A stretch of 36,870 nt of DNA from an uncultured Oscillospiraceae bacterium (GTDB lineage Bacteria; Bacillota; Clostridia; Oscillospirales; Oscillospiraceae): NCBI GenBank assembly GCA_934597165.1, contig CAKTQP010000019.1, positions 1 through 36,870 on the forward strand, given 5' to 3'. Position 1 is the first letter of the stretch. The number at the start of each line of letters is the position of its first letter. A program made the position numbers and the translations under genes. Shown here one piece after another: positions 20,350-29,402 of the stretch. The notes beneath the pieces are model-generated. The model searched no databases. It had not been told where the DNA came from and was given only the letters and a program-made list of their open reading frames with translations.

Positions 20350-20606
20350 GATTTTTTCTCCTTTTCATGTTCAAGGTCATCAATCCGATGGTTTGCTACT
20401 TTGATTCTTTCCTCCAACACCGGCATTCTCCGGGCGAAGTTGTTGTGCTCTCTGACCTCACGGGTCAGCTCGTCAATCTTGGTGTCGGTGACAGCCTGTG
20501 CCGTCTGTAACTGTTGTTCCATCCGCTTACTGTTATTCCTGGTTGTGATAATGACTCCGATCAGCGACAGGCCGCCGGTAATCAGCGCTACGACGATGCT
20601 TTCCAC
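20346..20606 (-). CDS. XhlA-like phage membrane protein with coiled coil, 86 aa
   Basis: An N-terminal membrane segment (MESIVVALITGGLSLIGVII) is followed by a basic turn and a long coiled coil (TKIDELTREVREHNNFARR, LEERIKVANHRIDDLEHEK). This build resembles hemolysin XhlA-type lysis accessory proteins. The GTG at 20606 is chosen because AAAGGAG lies 7 nt upstream; starting at the TTG at 20624 would place that site inside the gene. It is coupled to the holin and probably helps membrane lysis. Confidence 0.75.
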   Translation of the reverse strand: MESIVVALITGGLSLIGVIITTRNNSKRMEQQLQTAQAVTDTKIDELTREVREHNNFARRMPVLEERIKVANHRIDDLEHEKEKKS

Positions 20607-20620
20607 GTTCGTTCTCCTTT

Positions 20621-21805
20621 TCAATCAATGGGATAGGACAGCGTAAATACGTACTCCTTCGCCGTACCGAGGCGTAGTTGCAGCCCACCGTCCGCCAAGA
20701 CCTTGCCGCGCAGCGGCTGCACATAGCTGCCATCCCACCGCGGCACAGAAAAGGGCACCAATTCCCCATGCTGGGGTGGCGGGACTTTGGCGCTGGACAA
20801 GATGGTCGTCCAGTCGCTGATGCTCTTAGACAGAGTCACCGTGCCGCTGATCCAGCACGTGCCCAGCTTTTTGGTCACTGTCAGAGACCCCGCCGACAAG
20901 ACCCCGCCGGAAAAGCTGGTGTAGGTGTCCGTGCCACCGTTGACATCTAAGATATATGGCGTGTGGACAAATATCCCTTCGTTCGCCAGCTTGATATAGC
21001 TCCCGTCTCCATAGTTGACATCCGTCCGATACGGCGTGTTTGCCGCTACCGGTGGGTCATCGTTATAGTCATCTGTCACCGCCGCCTGTTTCAGGAGGAG
21101 ATAATCAACCCCGTTTTCGTCTTGCACCGTTTGGATGACGGTCTGGTTATACACTCTTTGATACAGCAGTCCATCTTCATCTGTGTCGTCATATACCCGC
21201 TCGGATACGATATGAATATTCTGCGCAAAGAGGTTGTCCGTGTCGACGCGACCCCCGTTGATCTTAGTCACGCCGTGCTCATCCTCCACGGTCAGCCCAT
21301 TCAGCACTTCTTTGACTGCCTGCGCCAGCTCCGTCGCCGCGCCGATCCCCCCATCCTGGGCATCCGCCCACGCTGTACCGTCCCACCGATACAGGTGGTT
21401 CCCGTCATCGGTGTCATGCCAGAGGTCGCCCACCCCGAACACAAATTCCTCCGGGTTCGGCTCCTCCGCTTGGAAGTAGGTCTGCACCTTCCGGTCGCCG
21501 GTGGCCTGGGTATCGGGGGCAAACTGTCCGGTGTCATACAGCTCCCGGTCAAGCAGGTCGATGAGTCCGTCTGTCCCATCATCCACCTCCTCCCCCGCCT
21601 CTTCCACCAGCTCCGCCCCCGCACCCAGGTCGATGGGCGTCCAGGTGTACCGGCTGGGGTCGGTGGCGTCGGTGGCGCTGGCGTCGGTGTACTGTCCCAG
21701 ATAGGCAGCGTCAGTGGCACTCTCCGTAGAGAACCCAACACTACCATCGGACGCCTGGGCGTATGCCGTGTGCAGGTATACGCCGCTTGTCAATGTAAAT
21801 ACCAT
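20621..21805 (-). CDS. Phage tail fibre / receptor-binding-type structural protein, 394 aa
   Basis: The N-terminal part is acidic, Thr/Asp/Ala-rich and low in complexity (TDASATDATDPSRYTWTPI), typical of extended fibre segments. A short coiled region (IGAATELAQAVKEVLNGL) and the motif TKINGGRVDTDNLFAQNI recall minor structural proteins that fix the fibre. The C-terminal 150 residues are beta-rich and likely form the exposed head. GAGGTG 5 nt before the ATG supports the start. It lies between a small fibre gene and the lysis cassette, where host-range proteins are usual. Receptor binding is inference. Confidence 0.7.
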   Translation of the reverse strand: MVFTLTSGVYLHTAYAQASDGSVGFSTESATDAAYLGQYTDASATDATDPSRYTWTPIDLGAGAELVEEAGEEVDDGTDGLIDLLDRELYDTGQFAPDTQATGDRKVQTYFQAEEPNPEEFVFGVGDLWHDTDDGNHLYRWDGTAWADAQDGGIGAATELAQAVKEVLNGLTVEDEHGVTKINGGRVDTDNLFAQNIHIVSERVYDDTDEDGLLYQRVYNQTVIQTVQDENGVDYLLLKQAAVTDDYNDDPPVAANTPYRTDVNYGDGSYIKLANEGIFVHTPYILDVNGGTDTYTSFSGGVLSAGSLTVTKKLGTCWISGTVTLSKSISDWTTILSSAKVPPPQHGELVPFSVPRWDGSYVQPLRGKVLADGGLQLRLGTAKEYVFTLSYPID

Positions 21806-21814
21806 CTCATCACC

Positions 21815-22276
21815 TCAGATCATGGCAATCCAGCAGACCGACGTATTGGTGGCCGTCGTCCGGTTTAAGTAGATACTGAACCCAGTGGTCGTGATGTCCC
21901 GCACGCTCACATTGACTTTTTCCGGCCCGCCGGAGATCGCCGTCGCCACCACACGGGGCACAGCGGTAAAGGGCTGGGCGAAGGTCACCGACTTGGTATA
22001 AGTGGTGTTGGCCTTCTTGACGGTCACCTTGGCCTGTCCGCACTGGACATTCTGCACCCGCACATTGCCGTTGGCATCAATGTCGAAGTCCGCCAGCCCT
22101 GCCGCCGCTGCCGCCTGGATCTCACCGTTCAGGTTCTCCGCGTTCAACGGTGTGCCCGGGTTGGTGACCTCCCCCTCCTCCCGGGTCACGTCATAGATCT
22201 TCACGTCGGTGGGGTCATCCACATTGACCAGCTTCCACCGGTTGGGGTGTTCCACCACCCGATCCACAAATGCCAT
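21815..22276 (-). CDS. Phage tail fibre-like protein, 153 aa
   Basis: The N-terminus (MAFVDRVVEHPNRWKLVNV, then NPGTPLNAENLNGEIQAAA) is a block seen in many Firmicutes tail proteins that attach fibres to the baseplate. The C-terminal 80 residues, from VTVKKANTTYTKSVTFAQPF to ATNTSVCWIAMI, have the alternating pattern of a small beta-sandwich such as an H-type lectin. AGGAGG lies 8 nt before the ATG. Its role in carbohydrate or cell-wall binding is inferred from fold pattern and place. Confidence 0.7.
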   Translation of the reverse strand: MAFVDRVVEHPNRWKLVNVDDPTDVKIYDVTREEGEVTNPGTPLNAENLNGEIQAAAAAGLADFDIDANGNVRVQNVQCGQAKVTVKKANTTYTKSVTFAQPFTAVPRVVATAISGGPEKVNVSVRDITTTGFSIYLNRTTATNTSVCWIAMI

Positions 22277-22277
22277 C

Positions 22278-22649
22278 TCAAAATCCTCCTACATAATAGT
22301 CACCCTGGCCACAGTAGCCGTCGCCAGCATACACCGTCAGCGCTGCCTGCCGCTGGAGCAAGTCCACCTTGCCCTTGCAGGCCAGGATGAGGGCTTCAAT
22401 CTGATTGATATTGCTGTACGTCCACGCCCCACTCAGCGCCCCCACCGGCACGCCCAGGGTCAGGCACAGCCCGCGCAGCGCTGCCAGCACCTTGTCCATC
22501 CAGTCGGTGAGGATGTCCTCCTCGGTCACGTCCGCCGGAAGGGCGGCACTGCTGTCCAGATAGCGCAGGTTGCCTGTGATGCGGTTGCAATCTGTCGCGG
22601 TCATGTAAGCGCCGCCCACCCGGTCGGTCACCGGCTCTGTCCAAGCCAT
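22278..22649 (-). CDS. Phage tail-region protein, 123 aa
   Basis: A mostly helical protein without a recognised domain. It starts MAWTEPVTDRVGGAYMTATD and has a central LRGLCLTLGV segment. Its ATG overlaps the stop of the hub protein gene in a TGATG, so it is coupled to it. The start TEPVTDR and length resemble small baseplate or fibre-attachment proteins of clostridial phages, but the function is not established. Confidence 0.65.
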   Translation of the reverse strand: MAWTEPVTDRVGGAYMTATDCNRITGNLRYLDSSAALPADVTEEDILTDWMDKVLAALRGLCLTLGVPVGALSGAWTYSNINQIEALILACKGKVDLLQRQAALTVYAGDGYCGQGDYYVGGF

Positions 22650-24409
22650 CAGACCACTCCTTTCCGATAGGTGATGTCAGCGGACGTGCCGCCGCCCTGA
22701 TGCTTCAGGGTGATGCTCTCGATGGTGCAAAGCTCCGTGGTGCCGTCCAGCCGATGGAAGGTGAACACATCACGAGGCTGCATCCGGGGATCGCCCTTCC
22801 AGGTGAAGCTACCGGTCAGATTGGACGCGCTGAAGATACAGCCATATTTGGGGAACACCAGCGCATCCGCCGCCTTCAGCTGGCCATACACCAGCACCTG
22901 CGTCTCCTCCGTCACCCCCGGACGCTTCACGCTCTGGGTCTTGGCCAGCCGGGTGGGGGTGACCTGGTAGCCGTACACCTTCACCGTCCCCTTGTTCACC
23001 TTCTTCACCTTCTGTTCCACCGTGTACTTGACCTTCTTCCCCTTGACCTTTTTGTACTTGGTCACCTTCTTGGTCTGCCACATCTGGCCAGGGGTAAAGG
23101 TGATCTTGTTGGCGGACTGCCACTCCACCGTGCCCGGATCCACCGTCATGCCCACATAAAACCCCTCGTTGAGTGTCTTGGTGGTGCGCTTGCCCTTGAC
23201 GCAGCCGTCAAACTTGGTCACCTCCACCTTCTTCCCCACCCCACAGGTGGACGTCAGCCCGTAGTCCGCCTTGTCCGGCTTCAGCGCCCGGATGTTCCGC
23301 TCGGCGGCACGGACCACGCTGCCGCAGTCCTCCTCATAGATGTCCCACTTGGCCGTGGGCTTGCTGTGGCGGAGGGTGGGGATACCGGCGTCCACATACA
23401 CCGGCCAAAAGTACCCGCCGCCCACCGCCGTCAGGTCAACGTGCGCCAACGACATGACCGCCGCCACCAGGCTCCGTGCGTTCCCCTGCTGCACCAGCAG
23501 GGTGCTCTTGACGGTGCTGGCGCCGATGAGGGCGGGGATAGACTCCTTGTGCCGCAGCTGGATCCCAGAGCCGGTGACATACTGCTCCAGCTGCCGATAC
23601 AGCCCCCGTGCCGCCGACCGGGAGGTGATGCGCAGCGCTTCCGCCGGGCACTCCCGATCCAGGGCGCTGGAGGCGTCCTCCCCCTTGATGGTCAGCACAT
23701 GATCCTTCTGAGACGCCTTCTCGGACAAGTAAAAGTACCGGGTCTCCGACCGGTCGCCGGTGTACCCGGCATAATACCAGATACGTGACCCGTCCCCCAT
23801 GCTGCTCACCACCTCAGCCACGTCATCGGGCCAGTAGGCGTTGATCTCGATCTCGGAACCCTTCCAGGTGGGTTTGGTCAAGGACAGGTCGCTCCGCAAA
23901 GACACCGTGCAGGACACCAGGCTGTCGTTGTCAAATGCGAACTCCACCCCCGGGTGGACGCTCTCGATCTCCAGCCGGGCGGTGGGGTCGCTGTTGGTGA
24001 TGGTCAACGTCTTGGTCTTGGCGTTGATGGGGAACACCAGGCCGTCCCGAAATTCGTAGGTGGTCGTTCCATCCTGGATGACCCCAGTGCCCCGTCCCCG
24101 GATGGTGATAGCCGGAATGACCGTGGCACAAGCCACCGTCAGCACCAGCCCACCCCCTACCTGACTGCGCATCCCAGCCCCGTCCGCCATGGTGGCCAGG
24201 TCGTAGGACTCACAGGACCCGTCCAACGGGAACCCACCGCCGGACAAGTCCGCCAGCTTGCGCAGGCTCGTGTTGGTCTGGAGATTGCCCATCACCTTCG
24301 CCCCGCTGCCGGAGAAGCTCAGCACCTCATCGGTGAGCTTGGACAACCCGCAATGCACCTCGAAGGGCGTGCGGATGTTCTTCGCGTTCTCACTGTTAAT
24401 GGTGGGCAT
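22649..24409 (-). CDS. Phage tail hub / tail-associated structural protein, 586 aa
   Basis: A large beta-rich protein placed after the tape measure and distal-tail-like genes, where baseplate hub or Tal proteins lie. The central part has ITIRGRGTGVIQDGTTTYEF and HVLTIKGEDASSAL, the latter being the domain-swap linker seen in hub proteins. A strongly basic stretch (KKVTKYKKVKGKKVKYTVEQ) precedes the C-terminal MQPRDVFTFHRLDGTTELCTIESI segment. The ATG at 24409 with GGTGAG upstream is preferred to the TTG at 24415. It overlaps the preceding gene by 14 nt. Confidence 0.75.
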   Translation of the reverse strand: MPTINSENAKNIRTPFEVHCGLSKLTDEVLSFSGSGAKVMGNLQTNTSLRKLADLSGGGFPLDGSCESYDLATMADGAGMRSQVGGGLVLTVACATVIPAITIRGRGTGVIQDGTTTYEFRDGLVFPINAKTKTLTITNSDPTARLEIESVHPGVEFAFDNDSLVSCTVSLRSDLSLTKPTWKGSEIEINAYWPDDVAEVVSSMGDGSRIWYYAGYTGDRSETRYFYLSEKASQKDHVLTIKGEDASSALDRECPAEALRITSRSAARGLYRQLEQYVTGSGIQLRHKESIPALIGASTVKSTLLVQQGNARSLVAAVMSLAHVDLTAVGGGYFWPVYVDAGIPTLRHSKPTAKWDIYEEDCGSVVRAAERNIRALKPDKADYGLTSTCGVGKKVEVTKFDGCVKGKRTTKTLNEGFYVGMTVDPGTVEWQSANKITFTPGQMWQTKKVTKYKKVKGKKVKYTVEQKVKKVNKGTVKVYGYQVTPTRLAKTQSVKRPGVTEETQVLVYGQLKAADALVFPKYGCIFSASNLTGSFTWKGDPRMQPRDVFTFHRLDGTTELCTIESITLKHQGGGTSADITYRKGVV

Positions 24410-24773
24410 TGACAAATCTCACCCCCATGGATACGTCCTTCCAGCACGGGTGCCCGTCCACCCCCGTGAACCGGGTGGCCACCCACACCCGCGAGGTGGG
24501 GATGACCTGTTCCGTGTGGCTGACGCCGTCGGCGTCGGTGAACACCAGCGTCGCCTGTCCCGTCACCGCCAGCAGCACATCCAGCTGCGCCTGGGGCAAC
24601 GTGTCCCATTGCAGGGTCATGTCCCCGTAGCGCCACCCCACCCGATCAGCGATGACCTTCCCGCTGCATGTAGTGATCTCCGCCCCGTAGATGTCCTCCC
24701 GCTTGGGGGAAAAGTCGTTGGGGCGGAACAGCTCCACGCCGTTGAGCTGGATGGTGTTGTAAACTCCGATCAT
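24396..24773 (-). CDS. Distal-tail-like phage protein, 125 aa
   Basis: A compact beta-rich protein starting MIGVYNTIQLNGVELFRP. Its ATG overlaps the tape measure stop in an ATGA. Its place between tape measure and hub is that of the Dit protein, but it is about half the usual Dit length, so it may be only the ring-forming domain or an unrelated adaptor. Confidence 0.65.
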   Translation of the reverse strand: MIGVYNTIQLNGVELFRPNDFSPKREDIYGAEITTCSGKVIADRVGWRYGDMTLQWDTLPQAQLDVLLAVTGQATLVFTDADGVSHTEQVIPTSRVWVATRFTGVDGHPCWKDVSMGVRFVNAHH

Positions 24774-27700
24774 CCGCCTAACCTCCGTTTGTATGTGTCA
24801 TAGGTGGACACGATCTGCTCCCCCATCTTGGGCCCGCTGGGGTACAGATACACGTCCAGGTGGACGTCCCCGCCTGTCCCCACAGAGGACGCCCGCAGGA
24901 GGGTGGACACCCCGCTGACAATGCTGTCCGCCATGCTGGTGAGCATGAGGTTGAGCTTTTCGATGGGCTGAGTCACCACGGAACCGGTGGTGCCACTGAC
25001 CATGGCAGAGCTGGATACCGTCCCACTGGCCGGTGTCCAAGCACCAGCTGTGGTCAACGGCATCAAACTCACCCGACTGCGCTGAAAGGCGGCGTCCGCC
25101 GCCGTCAGGGCGTCATCCACCATCTGCGCAGCCGCGTCACTTGCGTCGCCGCTGCCCTCCTGGATGCCCACGGCCAACCCTTCTGCAATGGGCGCGCCCA
25201 CCATGTCCCGCATCTTTTTGGACGGGGAGTTCACGTCAGCCCGCTTCCGGGCGGCAGCAATGGCGTCATCCACCAGCTTGATGGACGCGTTGATTGCCTT
25301 CCATTTCCCTTGCAGGATACCGCTGGCAAACCCTTCAGATAGGCTATAGCCCACGCCAGAGCCTTTGGAGGAGGATGTCCTCAGTTCACCCAATGAACCA
25401 CTCCCCACTGAGCGCGCCGACCGCTCTGCGATCGCCGCCCCTTTCTGCATCCCACTTGCAAACTCCGTGGATGCCTTCTCGCCCGTGTTTTTGGTGCGTT
25501 TAGGTGCCATGTTGTTGTCACAGCGGTCCGCGATCTGCTTTGCCGCAGCGGCCAGGGTAGTCTCACCGTTCAGGATACTGGCTCGCAGCGTCTGGACAGT
25601 CTTCGTACCGGAGAGGCCGCCATTCTTCGCCATCTTGTCAAACTTGGCCACCGCCGCCACTCTGTTCGTAGCAGCGGAAACGGAGACCGCACCGCTGGCG
25701 ATGTTGTCCCGCAGGTTCTGGATGGCCTTGTCCCCGGACAGCCCGGCGTTTTTTGCCAATCCGTCAAACTTTGCAATGCCGTTGAGCCGCTGGATCGCGT
25801 CTGTCACGGAGATCTGACCGCTATTGACGCCAGCGGACAGCACCTGAGGGATCTCCATCCCCTGCAAATTAGCCTTCTGCACAGCCTGGTCAAAAGCGAT
25901 CAGGTTCTGCAACTCGCCTACACTCTGGGCGACCTGGTATCTGCCGGATGCAACGCCCTCGCTTACGGATTTGGGGATTTTTACGCCGCCATCTTTGGCG
26001 ACCTGCTGCATCTGAGCCATCCCTTCCTTCAGCGCTTGCGTGTCTAATGTCTCCGTCGCCTTGTCACCCCAATACTGCGCCTCGTCACCCAGCGCAGCAT
26101 AGCTATCCTTCAGGCTATCCACAGCCTGCTGGCTCTCTGCGCTCTTCGCCTTGGCTGTTTCCAGGGCGTCATTGGCTTCCTGCTGCGCACGGATGAACTC
26201 CCAGTAGTTGCTGACCCCATCCCACTCTTTGGGGAGGGAATCCACCTTGTTTTGGGCACGCTGCTGGGCCTTCAGGTTTTCAATGTGGACTTGTTTCGCC
26301 TCATTGAGTTCCTTTTCGACCTTGACTTGCTCTTCAACCGCCGCTTTGTAGTTGGAATTGTAGGCTTCCACCTTCGCCTGGGCTTGGCGTGCCTCGATGT
26401 TCTTCCAGATGGCGTCCGTGCTCTGGTTCAATTTGTCCTTTTCGGCGTCATACTGGAGATTCAGGTCAGGCAGCTTGTCATTCAAGATGTCCACATACTG
26501 CGCCATCTTCGCCTTTTCATCGGCGCTCTTATGCTCCTTCTTCGCCAGCTCCTCCAGTTTTCCGGCATACAGCTCCGCCGTTGCCGTCTCTGCCTCCGCA
26601 GTCTCAGCGCTTTTGAGCCGTGCCTCGCGGTTCTGCTCATACTCCGCCGTGAGTTTTTCGCTCTCCTCCCGCAGCGCCCGTGTGGCCTCCATGCTGTCAT
26701 AAGCGGCCTGATCCGCATCATCCGACAGCACAACGTACTGGGCGATTGCCGCCACCAGGCCGCTGATGGCCAGCACCGCCAGACCAATGGGGCCGGTGGA
26801 GAGGGTAAACGCTGTCCCCAGCGTTTGGATGGCCTTGGTCACGTTGCCGATAAAGGTCAGGATCTTCAGCGCTGCCACAGCCGTACCAATCCCCGCAACG
26901 GCCGCCACCACCAGGTCGATGTTGTCCACCGCCGCCCCAAGGAAGTCCACGGCGCCGCCTGCCACCTTTGACACCACCGGAGCAAGTTTCTGCACCCCGT
27001 CACCGATTTTGGGGAGCATTTTCACCATGCCGTTGATACCGTCGGCGCTCCCGGCGAAGAAACTGTCATACTTCCCCGCCTTGATGTTCTTGGCCAGCTT
27101 CTGCGCCATTTCCTGCAACGCTTCCATGGCGTCCATCAGCGGGCCGCTAGTGATCTTACTGGCCGACGGAAGGAGCGCTCCCTCAATGGTGCGCTTCAAG
27201 CCCTCCATCGCCGACCCCAGGTCATCATACTTGACTTTGTTGATCTGACCCAGTGCGTCATACGCCTGGGTGCTGCTGTCCTCCATGCTGGCCAGCACCG
27301 GCAAAACCGTTTGCTCCAAATCTTCGTACTGTGTCCCGAAAAGGGCCACAGCGGTCTGATTCTTCGCCACAGGATCCTTCATGGCCTCCAACGCCCGAAC
27401 GACCTGGAAAAACGCTCGCTGGGCCGTGTCTCCGCCGCTGGCAAACGCCTGCATGGTCTTGGTCGCGTTCAGCTTTAAGGTGGCAAATGCGCCGGTGGTG
27501 GACTTGCTCCCATCCTTCGCTCGGATGTTGAACTCCTTCACCGCATCGCCGACCTTATCAATGCTGAACACGCCCGCTTTCGCGCCGCTGATGAGGCCAT
27601 TCACAAACTGGTCAGCGGACAGGCCCAACGCTGCATATTGCGCCGAATATTCATTCAAGGTGTCCAACAGATCACCATTCTGATCTGCACCATTTTGGGC

Positions 27701-28792
27701 ACCCACCGCAATGATGTTGTACGCCTTCTCGGCGTCTATCCGGAAGTTCTTCATCAGGGAGCTGGCCGTTCTGGCGCTCTCCGCCAGGTCATACCCAAAG
27801 GTATCCCGCAGGGCAAACCCGGCCTCTGTGGCCGCCTGCAACTCCTTGCCCATCAGTTGGGTAGTCTGGCGTACAACAGAGATGCCATCCGCCACATCCT
27901 CCAAACTATCACCGAAATTGTGGCTGTACACAACCTGAGCGATTTGCCCCAGCTGCTTCAGGTCTTTCCCAGTAGCACCCGTGGAGGCACCGATCTGGTT
28001 CACCGCCTTGTTAAATCCATCCCCCAGCCGGGCCAAGAGACCCGTGGTGGCCGTGGCCGCGGCGGCAGCGCCAGCAGTGACCCCTGCAAAGCTCTTCCCA
28101 ACGGTGGCAGCTGCCTGCCCCATCGTGGCTTGCAGCGTATCGCTCAACTCCGCCACCTGCATCAGCGTCTCGCCCTTGCTCTTCTTGGCAGCACTATCCA
28201 CATCGTCCACCGCTTCCACCAGCGCTTGGAGTTCTTCCTTGCTGTTGGCCGCCGATTTCGCCACCTTGCCAAAGGCACTCTGTAACTGATCCGCACTGGC
28301 ATACCCGCCCTTGATGGCGCTGGTCAGCTTGCTGCCCAACACGTCAGCGTAGTCATCCACCGATTGCCCCGTGGCGGCAAAGAGCTTCTCCAGCCGCTGG
28401 GTGTTGCTCCCCAGCCGCTCCTGTTCGCTCTCCAGGCTTGCCAGGTCGGTCTCGTACTTGCCCAGCTGCCCACGGGTAGCCTCCAGCTCCCGCTGGAAGG
28501 CCAGGTACTTGTCCTCGCCCAGTTCACCCTTGTCAAACGCCTGCTGCACCTGCTCCTGGGCGGACTCTAATGCGTCCAGCTTTGCCTTGGTCTGTTCCAC
28601 GGCGTCAGCCAGCAGCTTCTGCTTCTGCTCCACCAGCGCCGTGTTCTTTGGGTCTAATTTGAGCAGCTTCGTCACGTCGGACAACGCCGACTGGGTGTTG
28701 CTCAACGAGCTGTTGACCCCTTGCAGGGCATCCTGTAACCCGGTGGCGTCGCCGTTGAGTTCGATCGTGATGCCCTTGATCCTGTTTGCCAT
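24770..28792 (-). CDS. Phage tail tape measure protein, 1340 aa
   Basis: The longest gene of the window; its length sets tail length, by the usual proportion roughly 200 nm. The N-terminal third is coiled coil (LDALESAQEQVQQAFDKGEL, then heptad-rich helices). Residues about 240-560 carry the TP901-type core with NQIGASTGATGKDLKQLGQI. Around 640-700 are hydrophobic helices, including ALKILTFIGNVTKAIQTLG and LAVLAISGLVAAIAQYVVL. Residues about 935-1080 hold four repeats of about 36 residues (GLSGDKAIQNL, then IASGAVSV). The C-terminus has VNSPSKKMRDMVGAPIAEGL. The ribosome site AAGGAGG lies 12 nt from the ATG, a rather long gap. Confidence 0.92.
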   Translation of the reverse strand: MANRIKGITIELNGDATGLQDALQGVNSSLSNTQSALSDVTKLLKLDPKNTALVEQKQKLLADAVEQTKAKLDALESAQEQVQQAFDKGELGEDKYLAFQRELEATRGQLGKYETDLASLESEQERLGSNTQRLEKLFAATGQSVDDYADVLGSKLTSAIKGGYASADQLQSAFGKVAKSAANSKEELQALVEAVDDVDSAAKKSKGETLMQVAELSDTLQATMGQAAATVGKSFAGVTAGAAAAATATTGLLARLGDGFNKAVNQIGASTGATGKDLKQLGQIAQVVYSHNFGDSLEDVADGISVVRQTTQLMGKELQAATEAGFALRDTFGYDLAESARTASSLMKNFRIDAEKAYNIIAVGAQNGADQNGDLLDTLNEYSAQYAALGLSADQFVNGLISGAKAGVFSIDKVGDAVKEFNIRAKDGSKSTTGAFATLKLNATKTMQAFASGGDTAQRAFFQVVRALEAMKDPVAKNQTAVALFGTQYEDLEQTVLPVLASMEDSSTQAYDALGQINKVKYDDLGSAMEGLKRTIEGALLPSASKITSGPLMDAMEALQEMAQKLAKNIKAGKYDSFFAGSADGINGMVKMLPKIGDGVQKLAPVVSKVAGGAVDFLGAAVDNIDLVVAAVAGIGTAVAALKILTFIGNVTKAIQTLGTAFTLSTGPIGLAVLAISGLVAAIAQYVVLSDDADQAAYDSMEATRALREESEKLTAEYEQNREARLKSAETAEAETATAELYAGKLEELAKKEHKSADEKAKMAQYVDILNDKLPDLNLQYDAEKDKLNQSTDAIWKNIEARQAQAKVEAYNSNYKAAVEEQVKVEKELNEAKQVHIENLKAQQRAQNKVDSLPKEWDGVSNYWEFIRAQQEANDALETAKAKSAESQQAVDSLKDSYAALGDEAQYWGDKATETLDTQALKEGMAQMQQVAKDGGVKIPKSVSEGVASGRYQVAQSVGELQNLIAFDQAVQKANLQGMEIPQVLSAGVNSGQISVTDAIQRLNGIAKFDGLAKNAGLSGDKAIQNLRDNIASGAVSVSAATNRVAAVAKFDKMAKNGGLSGTKTVQTLRASILNGETTLAAAAKQIADRCDNNMAPKRTKNTGEKASTEFASGMQKGAAIAERSARSVGSGSLGELRTSSSKGSGVGYSLSEGFASGILQGKWKAINASIKLVDDAIAAARKRADVNSPSKKMRDMVGAPIAEGLAVGIQEGSGDASDAAAQMVDDALTAADAAFQRSRVSLMPLTTAGAWTPASGTVSSSAMVSGTTGSVVTQPIEKLNLMLTSMADSIVSGVSTLLRASSVGTGGDVHLDVYLYPSGPKMGEQIVSTYDTYKRRLGG

Positions 28793-28809
28793 TGTGCTAT
28801 GCCACCTCC

Positions 28810-28974
28810 TTAAAACTTATCAAAGTCCTCCTGCGTCGCCGTCCTGGCGTACTGTACGCTGTCATTGCCCCGCTCCGTCCACATATCGTAGACCAGCCCG
28901 ATGGTGAGCAAGTCCAGGTCGGCCAGCTGCACGCCGATGTCACAGCAGCGCAGGAGGTACAGGGGCGTGGTCAT
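28810..28974 (-). CDS. Tail assembly chaperone, downstream (T-like) frame
   Basis: A short acidic helical frame (MTTPLYLLRCCDIG to TATQEDFDKF). If started at the ATG at 28974 it gives 54 aa, with that ATG overlapping the TGA of the upstream chaperone. The open frame continues upstream through the A9 run, so a -1 frameshift there yields one 192-aa G-T fusion ending at the same stop. This matches the frameshifted tail assembly chaperones found before the tape measure gene in most long-tailed phages. Confidence 0.75.
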   Translation of the reverse strand: MTTPLYLLRCCDIGVQLADLDLLTIGLVYDMWTERGNDSVQYARTATQEDFDKF

Positions 28975-29387
28975 CTCCCGGCTGCTGCGGGGTTGTTTTT
29001 TTTTGCGCTGGCGGACGTGAACAGGTTGTCCCCCCACAGCTGCACCAGCTCACCCAGAACTTCGTAGATAGAGAACATCTCGAACTGGTCAAGCCACTGG
29101 TCGATGGTATCCGGAATACTCCGGTCAGCCTGGAAGGCCATGATATAGGCCACGTTCTCAAAGATCTCCAGGCTCTCCACCGCCAAGTCAGTGCCAGCGT
29201 TCTGCTCCATGTCTTCCGCTTGTGCCTTCGCCTTTTGCGCCGCCTTCTTCGCCTGAAAATCCTTGGTCAGCTTCTGCATATCCGCAAAGATATCCCGCTT
29301 GAATTTCAAGCGATAGAGCCGGGGCGTGGCCGCCGACGCGCAAAAGCGCACCGGCTGGCCACAGATTTCAATGGTCTTCGCTACCAT
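28971..29387 (-). CDS. Tail assembly chaperone, upstream (G-like) frame, 138 aa
   Basis: An acidic helical protein after the major tail gene and before the tape measure gene. It starts MVAKTIEICGQPVRFCASAA and ends SAKKNNPAAAGR just past the A9 run. It should coat the tape measure protein during tail assembly; the fused G-T form then brings in tail tube subunits. AGGAGGG lies 7 nt before the ATG. The identity rests on position, size and slippery site more than on sequence. Confidence 0.8.
   Translation of the reverse strand: MVAKTIEICGQPVRFCASAATPRLYRLKFKRDIFADMQKLTKDFQAKKAAQKAKAQAEDMEQNAGTDLAVESLEIFENVAYIMAFQADRSIPDTIDQWLDQFEMFSIYEVLGELVQLWGDNLFTSASAKKNNPAAAGR
28996..29004 (-). promoter_or_regulatory. 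Programmed -1 frameshift site (A9 run)
   Basis: On the minus strand the upstream frame reads GCA AAA AAA AAC. A slip of -1 on A AAA AAA enters the downstream chaperone frame, which stays open to 28810. The fused reading frame length is an exact number of codons (193 with the stop). Confidence 0.75.
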
Positions 29388-29402
29388 GTGTCATCCCTCC
29401 TA

